This document shows positions 25,572 to 36,354 of a stretch of DNA of 64,000 bases, piece by piece. The DNA is from Clostridium drakei (lineage in GTDB: Bacteria > Bacillota > Clostridia > Clostridiales > Clostridiaceae). The position numbers were made by a program, and so were the translations under genes. The notes beneath the pieces were generated by a model. That model made no database searches and had not been told where the DNA came from. It saw only the letters and a list, made by a program, of their open reading frames with translations. Positions within the stretch are counted from its first letter, which is position 1; each line of letters begins with the position of its first letter. Where the stretch lies: the NCBI RefSeq assembly GCF_000633595.2, contig NZ_JIBU02000008.1, positions 170,301-234,300 of the forward strand, given 5' to 3'.

Positions 25572-26768
25572 ATGAGAAAGAAATTAAGTCTTTTAATTGC
25601 ATTAGCAATTTGTTTAAGTACAACTACTACTTCTTTTGCAGCAGCGGAAAACGCTAGTGCAGCAAATAACAATAGTAGTATTGTACAAGTTGATAATAGT
25701 ACATTAAGCTTAACAATGTATGATGCAGTAAATAATATAGAGAAAAATAATACAGAAATAAAGCTTATGAAGGATAAAGTTGACTATTTGCATAAACAAT
25801 ATGATTTAGATCATGAAGTAGCTACTGCTCTTAATACTAATGTAGCTGGAGTAGATAAAATACAGGCAAAAACACAGAAAATTATTGTTCCATTAAAAGA
25901 TGAACAAAGCATTAAAAATCAGCAAGATGCTTTAGATGTTAGACTTAATAACTTAAAATTTGATATGGAAAGACAGTATCTAAATATTTTAACTTCTAAT
26001 GATCAAATAGATAATATAAATAAGACTTTAAAAAATTTAGATGAACAAATTAATAAATTACAGCAGCAAATTAATTTGGGATTGGCAACAAGTGATTCAC
26101 TAAATTCTTTAAATGTACAAAAAAGTCAGCTAATGAATCAAATCGATTCTATTAATGCAGATATAGATAATTCAATGCTAATTATGAAGCAGTATTTAAA
26201 TGTAAATTTAAATAGAAATTTAAATCTGGCTGATGCTAAGAAAGAATTCGCTATATTTGATGATACAAATACAGCAAGTAAAATTGATGAGGCTGTAGAA
26301 AAAGATTATGGAGTAAGTCAATCACAAACTTCTTTGGATATTGTAAAAAAACAACAGGAAATATATAAGCAATATGACAATGATATTAAAGGTGGGATTA
26401 CTGGTACTCAATCGGATTTGCTAAAGGCACAAAATGATTTAGTTGCAGCTAGAGAAAATGCAAAGACAAACTTATGGAACAAGTATTATACATTAAAAAG
26501 TGATGAAAATGCAATTGAAACTGAAGATTTAAATTTAAAAAGTGCACAAGCTGATTATGATAAGGCAAAAAGTAATTATGATAATGGAATGATAGATAAA
26601 CTTGCATTGGATTCAGCTGCTTTAGCTTTAGATAAACAAAAAAATATGAGTCAAAGAGCAAAAAATGAATATATGATAGTACAGGAGCAATTTAAGTATA
26701 TGTTAGATGGTCATGCTTCTGCACAACTTTCTAATAAATCTATAGGAACCTCAGGTATAGAGTATTAA
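25572..26768 (+). CDS. TolC-like coiled-coil export protein 2
   Basis: A 398-residue protein after TTGGAGGTAAGATT. The signal peptide is MRKKLSLLIALAICLSTTTTSFAAA (written here as its first 25 positions in two parts: basic MRKK, hydrophobic LSLLIALAI, cleavage after FAA). The mature part is almost all helical, with TolC-type turns LGLATSDSLNSLNVQKSQL and NGMIDKLALDSAALALDKQK. There is an Ala/Asn/Ser linker after the signal. It is more like the third paralog than the first. It contains no membrane beta-strand segment that I can recognise, so it may be a soluble or wall-zone coiled-coil adaptor. Confidence 0.75.
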   Translation: MRKKLSLLIALAICLSTTTTSFAAAENASAANNNSSIVQVDNSTLSLTMYDAVNNIEKNNTEIKLMKDKVDYLHKQYDLDHEVATALNTNVAGVDKIQAKTQKIIVPLKDEQSIKNQQDALDVRLNNLKFDMERQYLNILTSNDQIDNINKTLKNLDEQINKLQQQINLGLATSDSLNSLNVQKSQLMNQIDSINADIDNSMLIMKQYLNVNLNRNLNLADAKKEFAIFDDTNTASKIDEAVEKDYGVSQSQTSLDIVKKQQEIYKQYDNDIKGGITGTQSDLLKAQNDLVAARENAKTNLWNKYYTLKSDENAIETEDLNLKSAQADYDKAKSNYDNGMIDKLALDSAALALDKQKNMSQRAKNEYMIVQEQFKYMLDGHASAQLSNKSIGTSGIEY

Positions 26769-26792
26769 AAATATAATAATGGAGGTAAAAGG

Positions 26793-28028
26793 TTGAAAGA
26801 AATGCTTTCATCATGTCTTGTGCCTTCAGTGAAAGGGATGAATATAATTATGAGAAAAAGATTAAGCATTTTAATTGCATTAGCTATTTCTTTGAGTGTG
26901 TCAACTACTTCTATGGCAGCGGCATCTATAATGACTACTAGAAGTGATAATGTGGTTACAAGTGTTAACATATCAGACTTAACATTGGAACAAGCTTTAA
27001 ATAAAGTGGAAAGTGATAATATAGAGGTACAATCTTTGAGTGAAAAGATAGATTCACTTAATAAGCAACTTGATAGTGATAAGAGAGCTGTTATAGGTTT
27101 AAATATGGGAAACAAAACTCAATATAATTACTCTTCTGATGAATATGCAGGAATTATGGTACAAAAAGAAGTTACGCCACTTAAGGATCAGCAAGATATA
27201 GATACTACAAAAAATAGTAAGGATGAAAAGATCAATACTATAAAATTTGATTTGCAAAGGCAATATATGGATGCTATTACAGCTAAAGAACAAGTAGATA
27301 ACATTAATAAAAATATAACTAATTTAGATGAACAAATAAAGCAGACACAAGCCAAAATAGACTTAGGTCAAGTAACCAAGGATTCTCTAAATCCATTAAA
27401 TGTACAAAAAAGCAAACTTTTGTCTCAGTTAGCAACACCGTATATGCAACAACAGCAGGCTATATCCAATATTAAAAAGTATTTAAATATGGATATAAAT
27501 AAATCTTTAAATTTAATGTCTACTAAAAAGCAATATGTTAAATTTGATGATACTGCCATAGAAGACAAAATAAAAGAAGCTGTTAGTAGGGATTATAATT
27601 TAAATAGTATACAAAAAAATGTTGATATTCAAAAAACACAGGTAGATATTCAGATAAAATATGCATTTAATTCTCTTATTGAACCTATGAATTCTAAAGG
27701 GGATTTAGAAGATTTACAAAATAATTTACAAAATACTAGTACAAATACTAGTGTAAGTTTGTGGAAAGCGTATTATGCTTTGAAGAATAAGGAAGATATA
27801 GTGCAGTCACAAGTGGTAGCTGAAGACAGCGCACAAGCAGCTTATGATAAGGCTAAGCAGAGTTTTGATACTGGACTAATAGACAAGGTGGCGCTGGATT
27901 CTGCAGAGCTAGCTTTGAACACTCAAAAGGTGGCATTGGAGCAGGCTATAAATGAGTATATGATTACACAGGAACAATTTGCTTATGCTTTAAATGGTCA
28001 TGCGTCTACAGCAGCTTCTATTCAATAA
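26793..28028 (+). CDS. TolC-like coiled-coil export protein 3
   Basis: Two starts are possible: TTG 26793, correctly spaced from GGAGGT, or ATG 26850, which gives the clean signal peptide MRKRLSILIALAISLSV... aligned to the previous paralog. The 57-base extension would put MKEMLSSCLVPSVKGMNII before the signal, which is unusual, so ATG 26850 is likely if GAAAGGG serves as ribosome site. The mature part is TolC-like (LGQVTKDSLNPLNVQKSKL; TGLIDKVALDSAELALNTQK). With the two genes before it, this gives three successive TolC-like proteins, possibly forming a mixed complex with the HlyD-like lipoprotein downstream. Confidence 0.75.
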   Translation: MKEMLSSCLVPSVKGMNIIMRKRLSILIALAISLSVSTTSMAAASIMTTRSDNVVTSVNISDLTLEQALNKVESDNIEVQSLSEKIDSLNKQLDSDKRAVIGLNMGNKTQYNYSSDEYAGIMVQKEVTPLKDQQDIDTTKNSKDEKINTIKFDLQRQYMDAITAKEQVDNINKNITNLDEQIKQTQAKIDLGQVTKDSLNPLNVQKSKLLSQLATPYMQQQQAISNIKKYLNMDINKSLNLMSTKKQYVKFDDTAIEDKIKEAVSRDYNLNSIQKNVDIQKTQVDIQIKYAFNSLIEPMNSKGDLEDLQNNLQNTSTNTSVSLWKAYYALKNKEDIVQSQVVAEDSAQAAYDKAKQSFDTGLIDKVALDSAELALNTQKVALEQAINEYMITQEQFAYALNGHASTAASIQ

Positions 28029-28065
28029 GGGGATAAAATATTATATTAATAATGTACTTTTTTAT

Positions 28066-28104
28066 AAAATGTAAGTGAATTTATTTGCTTGCATTTTATT
28101 TTTA
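28066..28104 (+). terminator. Rho-independent terminator
   Basis: AAAATGTAAG (28066-28075) / CTTGCATTTT (28088-28097; one G-U pair) followed by ATTTTTA, 40 bp after the third TolC-like gene. Confidence 0.65.
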
Positions 28105-28292
28105 ATAGAAGATTATAAATATAAAGTTCTAGTATAATTGCAGTTGTAAATAGTTTTAAATTATGAAGAATTGATATTAATGAATTTTATCATATAATTT
28201 ATTGCAAAAATTAAGCTTAATATTTTTAATTTATGAAAACTTGTGATTTAGGTATATTGACAATAATATTAGTATGTGTATAATTATTATAT

Positions 28293-28316
28293 AAATAGTA
28301 AATATGTTTACTATTT
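28293..28316. promoter_or_regulatory. 10-bp palindrome before the export operon
   Basis: AAATAGTAAA (28293-28302) and TTTACTATTT (28307-28316) are perfect reverse complements around TATG, about 100 bp before the HlyD-like gene. The position and size fit an operator, for example for the MarR protein encoded at 23906. A related word, TAGTAAA-N6-TTTACTA, lies before crt (53748-53767). The rest of 28105-28416 is A/T-rich leader without an ORF. Confidence 0.5.
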
Positions 28317-28416
28317 GTATAAGTTACCTAAGGTTATGGTATAAATTTCAAATAAAGTAGTAAATAATTATACTTTTGTATAAAATATAATTACAATATG
28401 ATAAGGAGGTTTTTAC

Positions 28417-29466
28417 ATGAAGAAAAGAGGTTTAATTTTCACATCATTAATTATGGCAGCATGTTTTTTTACAGGATGCAGCAATAATGCAGCAGCACTT
28501 ACAGGAGATAATTTAACAAAAAAAAGCACTTCTAATTTAGTTGTTCAGGGAAATATAGAAACTAAGGAAGTAAATATAAACTCTAAAATTGCAGGAAAGA
28601 TAACAGCGATAAAAGTAGCTGAAGGTGACAGCATAAAAAACGGACAGGTCTTGATAACTATAGATAATAGTTCGTTGGTTGCAAAGGATGCTCAATCTAA
28701 AGCTCAAATTGATGCAGCTACTGGACAAATGAAAGCAGCACAATCAGCGAAGGCAGCAGCACAAGCACAGCTTCAAAAGGCTCAAAATGGAGCAAGACCA
28801 GAAGAAATAGATGAAGCTAAGGCCCAATATGATTTAGCGCAATCTACATATGATAGAGTAAAGGGACTATTTGACAAGGGGTATGCAGCTCAAGCAGATT
28901 TAGATAAAGCTAAGGCTAGTTTTGATGTAGCAGCAAATCAATATAATATGGCTAAAGATGGAGCAAGAAAAGAAGATATAGCAGCATTACAAGCACAGGT
29001 AAATCAAGCAGATGCAACAATACAGGGTTATCAAGCACAGATTAAGCAGGCTGAAGGTGGACAAAGTGAAGTTCAAAGCTATATAGCCGATACTACAATT
29101 ACAGCACCAGCAGATGGAATCGTAAATCAGCTGAATGTTGAGGTTGGTGAACTTGTATCTACAGGTATGCCTCTTCTTGTAATAACAAATACAACCAAGC
29201 CATGGATTGAATGTAATATAAAGGAAACAGATCTTTCAAAGGTAAAATTAAACGGAACGGTTTCAGTAAAACTTCCAAGTTATCCTAAAGAAAAGCTTAC
29301 AGGTAAGATAGTAAGAATAAATGAAAAACCAGATTTTGCCGTTAAAAGAGCTACAAATGATAATGGAGATTTTGATGTACTATCTTATGGTGTTAAGGTT
29401 GAATTACAGGATACAACTAAACAGCTTCACCAAGGTATGACAGCCCTTGTTGACTTTGGAAAGTGA
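28417..29466 (+). CDS. HlyD/MFP-family efflux lipoprotein
   Basis: A 349-residue periplasmic-adaptor-type protein starting after GATAAGGAGG. The signal peptide ends in the lipobox FTGC, with Cys21 as lipidation site, so it is anchored to the outer face of the membrane. A biotinyl-lipoyl-like half (GNIETKEVNINSKIAGKI, ~45-65) leads into a long Ala/Gln-rich coiled-coil hairpin (~85-210) and then the second half of the lipoyl domain (ITAPADGIVNQLNVEVGELV) and a beta-barrel. This is the standard order of membrane fusion proteins that work with ABC exporters. It lies 15 bp before two ABC-2 permease genes, clearly in one operon. Confidence 0.88.
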   Translation: MKKRGLIFTSLIMAACFFTGCSNNAAALTGDNLTKKSTSNLVVQGNIETKEVNINSKIAGKITAIKVAEGDSIKNGQVLITIDNSSLVAKDAQSKAQIDAATGQMKAAQSAKAAAQAQLQKAQNGARPEEIDEAKAQYDLAQSTYDRVKGLFDKGYAAQADLDKAKASFDVAANQYNMAKDGARKEDIAALQAQVNQADATIQGYQAQIKQAEGGQSEVQSYIADTTITAPADGIVNQLNVEVGELVSTGMPLLVITNTTKPWIECNIKETDLSKVKLNGTVSVKLPSYPKEKLTGKIVRINEKPDFAVKRATNDNGDFDVLSYGVKVELQDTTKQLHQGMTALVDFGK

Positions 29467-29481
29467 AGTGAATAATTTATT

Positions 29482-30657
29482 ATGAAGGATAAAATGCTGA
29501 ACTTTATAAAAATAGCTTTAAAATTGAAAGGAATTTTAACTTTTATTTTCTTCATATTTTTAATTCCTATAGCTTGTAGTTTTATTTTAGGAAGTGAAAT
29601 GCGTGAAGGTGTAATTAAAAATATTCCAACTGTAATTGTGGATCATGATAATTCTTCTTATAGTCAAATGCTTATTAAGGAAATAAAGAATAATGAAATA
29701 TTTAATATAACTAATTACAGTGATAATGATTCAGATGTTAAAAATTTAATAGAAAATAATAAAGTAAGAGTTGGAGTAATTATTCCAAAATCTTTTGCAA
29801 AGGACTTAACAGGAGGAAACGCTCCTAAGGTTCTTATATTCTATGATGGTTCACAGATGTCTATTACTAGTGCTGCAAAGTCAAGGATGGATGAAATACT
29901 TTTAACCATTAAAACTGGATATATACAACAGGTGATGCAAGGAAAGCTTGGGATAATGCCTGAAATGTCTAGAAATTATATGCTTCCTATGTATTTCAAT
30001 TATAGAATCTTAAATAATCCTGCTAGAAATTATACTAATTTTTTAAATATAGGAATGTTGATTTCTGTTGCTCAAGTATGCTTTGTAATGCTGGGAGCAG
30101 ATATGGTAAAAAAAGAAAAACATTATTTCTCTATATGGATAAAGACCATTTTAGGAGGTTTGGCAGGAACTGTTTCTACATTAATAACTTTGGCAATACA
30201 AGTCAAATATTATGGTGTACCCTTTAGAGGGACGACTAAGGAAACTGTTTTGCTTACTATGCTGTTTTGTATTGCAATAGTGAGTTATGGTGTATTAATA
30301 AGGCTTATTGTGAATCAAAAAATACTATCCATACAAATTGGTGCGGTAACAGTTTTACCTACAAGTATACTTGGAGGATATACATTTCCAATACTTGCAA
30401 TGCCTGAATTTTTCCAAAATTTATCAACAATTCTTCCCTTTGTACATTATGCAGGTCCTATGAGAAGAATATTTCTTGTTGGTATAGGAGCGGAGTATAT
30501 TAACTCAGAAATAATCTGGTTTATTAAATTTACAATTTTGATGTGGATATTTTCAATAGGAGCATTCTATATAAAGAAAATAGTTAAAAAAGAATATAAG
30601 CATATTAAGGAGAAGAAGAATAATGTCAAGAATACTGGAGAGGTGGTGGAGGTATGA
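29482..30657 (+). CDS. ABC-2 type export permease A
   Basis: A 391-residue membrane protein with the YhgE/YbhS-type layout: one N-terminal membrane helix (GILTFIFFIFLIPIACSFIL), a ~150-residue external domain with the typical VIVDHDNSSYSQMLIKEI and VGVIIPKSFAKDL words, then five further helices ending at ~residue 370. It starts at ATG 29482; the ribosome site is weak (GTGAATAAT), so coupling to the HlyD gene is likely. The end overlaps the next permease by 4 bases (ATGA). No ATP-binding subunit is encoded in the locus. Confidence 0.85.
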   Translation: MKDKMLNFIKIALKLKGILTFIFFIFLIPIACSFILGSEMREGVIKNIPTVIVDHDNSSYSQMLIKEIKNNEIFNITNYSDNDSDVKNLIENNKVRVGVIIPKSFAKDLTGGNAPKVLIFYDGSQMSITSAAKSRMDEILLTIKTGYIQQVMQGKLGIMPEMSRNYMLPMYFNYRILNNPARNYTNFLNIGMLISVAQVCFVMLGADMVKKEKHYFSIWIKTILGGLAGTVSTLITLAIQVKYYGVPFRGTTKETVLLTMLFCIAIVSYGVLIRLIVNQKILSIQIGAVTVLPTSILGGYTFPILAMPEFFQNLSTILPFVHYAGPMRRIFLVGIGAEYINSEIIWFIKFTILMWIFSIGAFYIKKIVKKEYKHIKEKKNNVKNTGEVVEV

Positions 30658-31838
30658 ATAAACAGGAACTCATTAAAATCACTGTTGCAAAGATAAAAAA
30701 TGTTGCGATACTTGTACTTTTACCCATTTTCTTTACCTTGGTTTTTTCTCTAGTATTCAGTAAGGTGTTTGTTGAACAGATACCTTTTGGTGTTTTAGAT
30801 TTGGACAATTCTTCTACCTCAAGAACTATTGTGAGACAATTTGAAGACCATCCAGGGTTTAAGGTAACATATCATGCTGGATCTTATGATGATATCAATG
30901 AAAAAATAAAATCGGAAAAAATTCAAGCAGCTATTATTATACCAAAGAATTTTGGCAAAGATGTGTTAGAAATGAAAGCTCCGAAAACTATACTTTTGAT
31001 AAATGAAACAAATATAGTTATAGGAAATAATGCATTATCTTATGGAAGTGCTATATTAAATACTTTAAATGCGAAAATTCAGCTTAATGTATTGCAAGGT
31101 AATAATATGATTCCTTATTTGGCGCAGCAGTCAGTTAGTTCTTTATCTTTTACTGAACGTATATTGTATGATCCTCAATTATGTTATGGAAAGTATTTAA
31201 TTTATGGTCTTATAGCTATTCTAATTCAACAGACTTATTTAGCAGTAGTTACACCTATTTTAATTACTGAAAAATCTAATTTGGTTAAGATAAAGCTTAG
31301 ATCAAAAAAAGGTATGAAAAAAATAGCTGTTGTTTGTTTGAGAATATTGTTATCCATTTTATTTGCATATGTAGGCTTCAGTCTTTGTTTATATTGTGCA
31401 GGGAAATATTTCAATATGCCTCTTAGGGGAACTTTGATAAATTACTTTAGGATAATGAGTATACTTATTATGGATCTTACTGGAGTAGCTTTTATATTAT
31501 CTTTTATTTTCAATAAGGTTCCGGACTTTAATAGATTTTCCATGTGTTTATCTGTACCTACATTTCTTACAGCAGGTTATTCATGGCCTGGATACATGAT
31601 GCCAGGTGGATTTAGTGGTATTGTTGAAACATTATGGCCTGTTATATATTCGGCAGATCCTTTAAGAGTAATAAGTTTAAAGGGTTCAAATATAGATTTT
31701 TTACGCCCATATATACAGCAGGGAATTCATTATGCTTTAGTATGGATACCTATGGGCATATTATTATACTTTATTAAGATTATAGTACTTAAATATATGT
31801 ATAAAAAGTTTTTAAATACACAAAAAGAAGCAGCGTAA
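30654..31838 (+). CDS. ABC-2 type export permease B
   Basis: A 394-residue paralog of permease A. The N-terminal helix (ILVLLPIFFTLVFSLVFSK) precedes an external domain (GVLDLDNSSTSRTIVRQF, AAIIIPKNFGKDVL) and then five helices, including the conserved SVPTFLTAGYSWPGYMMP segment. Start ATG overlaps the stop of permease A and follows GGTGGTGGAGGT, so the two subunits are coupled and probably form a heterodimer. Together with the HlyD-like lipoprotein this resembles a YbhFSR/YhiI-type exporter lacking its ATPase gene; the ATPase may be elsewhere or shared. Confidence 0.85.
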   Translation: MNKQELIKITVAKIKNVAILVLLPIFFTLVFSLVFSKVFVEQIPFGVLDLDNSSTSRTIVRQFEDHPGFKVTYHAGSYDDINEKIKSEKIQAAIIIPKNFGKDVLEMKAPKTILLINETNIVIGNNALSYGSAILNTLNAKIQLNVLQGNNMIPYLAQQSVSSLSFTERILYDPQLCYGKYLIYGLIAILIQQTYLAVVTPILITEKSNLVKIKLRSKKGMKKIAVVCLRILLSILFAYVGFSLCLYCAGKYFNMPLRGTLINYFRIMSILIMDLTGVAFILSFIFNKVPDFNRFSMCLSVPTFLTAGYSWPGYMMPGGFSGIVETLWPVIYSADPLRVISLKGSNIDFLRPYIQQGIHYALVWIPMGILLYFIKIIVLKYMYKKFLNTQKEAA

Positions 31839-31849
31839 AGAATACTGTA

Positions 31850-31885
31850 ATGGAAGAAGGCAACTATTACCTTCTTCCATTTTCT
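31850..31885 (+). terminator. Rho-independent terminator
   Basis: ATGGAAGAAGG (31850-31860) / CCTTCTTCCAT (31870-31880), then TTTCTT, closing the export operon. Confidence 0.8.
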
Positions 31886-31954
31886 TATGCAAATGGTGAA
31901 AATTTATTAATATATGGTATACTTAAAGCATATTGAATAAAGTGGAGGTGTAGT

Positions 31955-32755
31955 ATGTCACAAGAAAAACAAAATGTAGAAATGGAATTATCGCTAACAG
32001 AAAGATTTGATGCTGTAGTATCGGATGTACAAAAAGATATTATGAATGAGGAAATTTCAGGGCTTGAACCTATAAAAGAAAATGATATAAATATATCAAC
32101 AATATATGTTTTTGATGATGGGGATGAAATAGAAGCTAAAGTATACTTTAGAAATGGATTTCCCAAAAAAGTTAATTTTGAATATTTACCTTTAATCATG
32201 GTAAATTCAAATGGAGATATTGTTGCTTCTAAAATCTTCGATTTAAGAGACATGGGAGATATTCCAACAGGTGGAGCAAGACCATGGAAGCTTTATTTTG
32301 AGAAGTCCTGTGTAAATATGGAGAAGTTTTCTTCGGAAAATTGTAAAATAATTTTTGATAGAAGCATAAAAGCAGTAAATTATGCTAAGTTTGAATTTGA
32401 AAGCTTCCCAGAAGAATTTAGCGATTTTAAAGGTGAATTTCAAAGATTTCTAGAAAATCTTCCAAATATAGAAAAGGGAAAGTTTAGTGCATCAGTGTTT
32501 AATATAGCTTTGAGACAAGATGGTAATTTAATAGTAACTGCTATAATGAGGAATTCTGTAGAAAAGGCAGTTAAAATAGAAGAAATTCCAGTGACAATTA
32601 AAGATGAAAATGACAATGTGATAACTGGTGGAAAGTTTCAATTAAATGATTTTTCAATAAGTCCCATGAAGGCACGAGTATGCACATTAGCTTTTAGCAC
32701 TAATTTAGATCCTTTAGATATAGATACTAGTAAGTGGAAGGCTATTTTTCAATAG
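31955..32755 (+). CDS. SLAP-domain-like S-layer assembly protein 1
   Basis: A 266-residue protein without signal peptide, starting after GTGGAGGTGTAGT. It has two related halves: the first (~45-115) contains YVFDDGDEIEAKVYFRNGF and GDIPTGGARPWKLYFEK, the second (~170-260) contains FNIALRQDGNLIVTAIMRN and SPMKARVCTLAF. This duplicated pattern resembles the SLAP_DUP family of S-layer-linked proteins that goes with accessory Sec systems in Firmicutes. The assignment is from remembered pattern, not a search. A longer paralog is at 36355-37257. No SecA2 or SecY2 gene is in the window. Confidence 0.6.
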   Translation: MSQEKQNVEMELSLTERFDAVVSDVQKDIMNEEISGLEPIKENDINISTIYVFDDGDEIEAKVYFRNGFPKKVNFEYLPLIMVNSNGDIVASKIFDLRDMGDIPTGGARPWKLYFEKSCVNMEKFSSENCKIIFDRSIKAVNYAKFEFESFPEEFSDFKGEFQRFLENLPNIEKGKFSASVFNIALRQDGNLIVTAIMRNSVEKAVKIEEIPVTIKDENDNVITGGKFQLNDFSISPMKARVCTLAFSTNLDPLDIDTSKWKAIFQ

Positions 32756-32796
32756 AAATTGAAATTATTGTATAAAAGTTAGTACATAAAAGAAGC

Positions 32797-32925
32797 ATAA
32801 TGCGAAGCAAAGCTTCGTAAGTTAAGAGTTAATAATTAAGAATTAATAGTGAAGGATGATTTTTGCTGTCGCAAAAAATCTACATTAACTATTAATTCTT
32901 CATTCTTAACTATTAACTAAAAATA
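32797..32925. repeat. MITE-like palindromic repeat, copy 1
   Basis: The order is AATGCGAAGCAAAGCTTCG, AGTTAAGAGTTAATAATTAA, GAATTAATAGTGAAGGATGA, TTTTTGC-TGTC-GCAAAAA, ATCTACATTAACTATTAATT, CTTCATTCTTAACTATTAAC. The AAGAATTAATAGT and ACTATTAATTCTT arms pair to make a long hairpin. A second copy in opposite orientation is at 43998-44158. It has no coding capacity. Confidence 0.75.
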
Positions 32926-32986
32926 TTGTGTCGTATTATTTTTAGACTGCGAAATTTAAATTTAATGAAAGGAAAATTTAATAATT

Positions 32987-33895
32987 ATGGAAAAGGTAAG
33001 GGGTGACAGTAAAAAAAGCTTTTGGGCTGATATGTCACTGTTTTTAACAGCTTTATTATGGGGAGGAGGCTTTGTTGCAGTAAAAGATGCTGTAAGCAAC
33101 GTAACTCCTTTTTATATGCTAGCTATTAGGTTTTTAGCTGCATCAATATTTTTAACCGTAGTATTTCGTAAAAAATTCAAGGGTATAAGAAAGCAGGATA
33201 TTGTATCAGGTTCTATTGTAGGTGTTTTTTTATTTTTATCTATGGCAGCACAAACCATAGGAATTCAATATACTGCTGCAGGTAAACAGGCTTTTTTAAC
33301 TACTGTATATGTAGTTATAATTCCTTTTTTTGTTTGGATAGTAGATAAAAAGAAACCAGATACATATTCTATAATGTCAGCACTGTTGACTTTTATAGGT
33401 ATAAGTTTTTTGAGTATTAGTAGTGACTTTAAATTAAGTATGAATTTAGGTGACTGGATTACATTAATTTCAGCTTTTTTGTTTGCTGCACATATAGTTT
33501 CTATAGCTCATTTTACGAAAGATACCAATCCTATTGTGCTTTCAGTGCTTCAAATGAGTTTTGCAGGAATTATGTCACTTGTCTTTGCATTAATATTTGA
33601 AGGTAAATTTACAGGGATAAACAGTAATGCTGTATTTTCAATGTTTTATATCATAATTTTTAGTACAACAATACCTTTTTTAATTCAAAATGTAGCTCAA
33701 AAATATACACATCCAAATCATGCAGGTATAATACTAAGTTTTGAATCTGTATTTGGAGCAATTTTATCTGTAATATTTTTAAGGGATGTTTTTACAATAA
33801 ATATGATTTTAGGATGCATTATTATATTTATTGCTGTAATTATATGTGAAACTAAATTAAGTTTTTTAAAGAATATTAAAAAAAGTGATTTATAA
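32987..33895 (+). CDS. EamA/DMT-family transporter
   Basis: A 302-residue membrane protein with about ten helices in two EamA halves. The first half has ALLWGGGFVAVKDAV and the AIRFLAASIFLTVVF segment; the second half has the equivalent ITLISAFLFAAHIVSIAHFTK, and the end (IILSFESVFGAILSVIFLRD) carries the usual ExxxxxxxxxxxxLxE-like feature. EamA proteins export or import amino acids, nucleosides or other metabolites; the substrate is not visible. Start ATG 32987 has a weak leader (GAAAGGAAAATTTAATAATT). It stands alone, between the MITE-like repeat and the ABC-F gene. Confidence 0.85.
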   Translation: MEKVRGDSKKSFWADMSLFLTALLWGGGFVAVKDAVSNVTPFYMLAIRFLAASIFLTVVFRKKFKGIRKQDIVSGSIVGVFLFLSMAAQTIGIQYTAAGKQAFLTTVYVVIIPFFVWIVDKKKPDTYSIMSALLTFIGISFLSISSDFKLSMNLGDWITLISAFLFAAHIVSIAHFTKDTNPIVLSVLQMSFAGIMSLVFALIFEGKFTGINSNAVFSMFYIIIFSTTIPFLIQNVAQKYTHPNHAGIILSFESVFGAILSVIFLRDVFTINMILGCIIIFIAVIICETKLSFLKNIKKSDL

Positions 33896-33920
33896 AGCAT
33901 GCATAGTTATGATATAATAG

Positions 33921-35618
<1,698 letters not shown>

Positions 35619-35666
35619 TATCTTGATGATTATTATATAAATTCAAGAAATTATTTACAAAATGTT

Positions 35667-35724
35667 GAATATTTCTCAATATTAATTATACCAGTGTAAT
35701 GGTATAATTAATGTTGAAATATTC
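35667..35724. repeat. Long two-part hairpin in the ABC-F 3' region
   Basis: GAATATTTC (35667-35675) pairs with GAAATATTC (35716-35724), and inside it ATTAATTATACCA (35681-35693) pairs perfectly with TGGTATAATTAAT (35700-35712) around GTGTAA. That gives 22 base pairs in a 58-base unit. No T run follows, so this is not a plain terminator; it may be a structured RNA, a binding site or a small repeat. Confidence 0.5.
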
Positions 35725-35804
35725 ACCTAATGATATGCATTAGCTTTTGAAAGGTGAATTAAAAGTTTGTTAGTTTATATAAAATAAGAGAGGATGTTTA
35801 ATTT

Positions 35805-36161
35805 ATGAAAAGTTTTTTAAAAAAGCTGACATTAGTTACTATATGTATAGCCATGTTTGCATCTTTGACAGGTTGCTATACAGCTGTTAAACCAGATAAA
35901 GATCCTAAAAAGCTAGTTCAAGATGTAAAAAGAACAAATCAGATTAAGAAGGAAAAGGACTTAATTACTGGAGAAGTATACATTCGGGATAACAGGGTAA
36001 CTGCCACTATGGTTTTTAAGGATGATATAAGTAAAGAAGAATCTAAAAAATTAATAGATAAGTATGTTGAAGCGTTGAAAAAAGAGTATAAAGGCATGAA
36101 GATAAATGTTCAAGCAGTTCAAAAAGATAAAAGTATAGCTAATATAAACGTAAATAAATAG
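35805..36161 (+). CDS. Small lipoprotein
   Basis: A 118-residue protein with a lipoprotein signal peptide (FLKKLTLVTICIAMFASLTGC, Cys24). After AAGAGAGGATGTTTAATTT it starts at ATG 35805. The mature part is lysine-rich and ends in two predicted helices and strands (KEYKGMKINVQAVQKDKSI). This tail resembles the end of the membrane protein at 9178-9540 in layout and several residues. The function is unknown. It lies between an ABC-F gene and a SLAP-like gene, with its own leader. Confidence 0.75.
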   Translation: MKSFLKKLTLVTICIAMFASLTGCYTAVKPDKDPKKLVQDVKRTNQIKKEKDLITGEVYIRDNRVTATMVFKDDISKEESKKLIDKYVEALKKEYKGMKINVQAVQKDKSIANINVNK

Positions 36162-36354
36162 AATTATAAATTGTTGTTACTAAATTAGAATATTTTACAA
36201 CATTTTTTATTTATTATTAAGTTTGATTTTCAAAGTTCAGTGTGTTATATTAGATTAGAAATATAAGTAGAGTTGAGTAAAATAAAGAGTTGTTGTATTT
36301 AATATAAGTAATAATAAATGTATTAGTATATAAAACTTGGAGGTTTGTATTATA

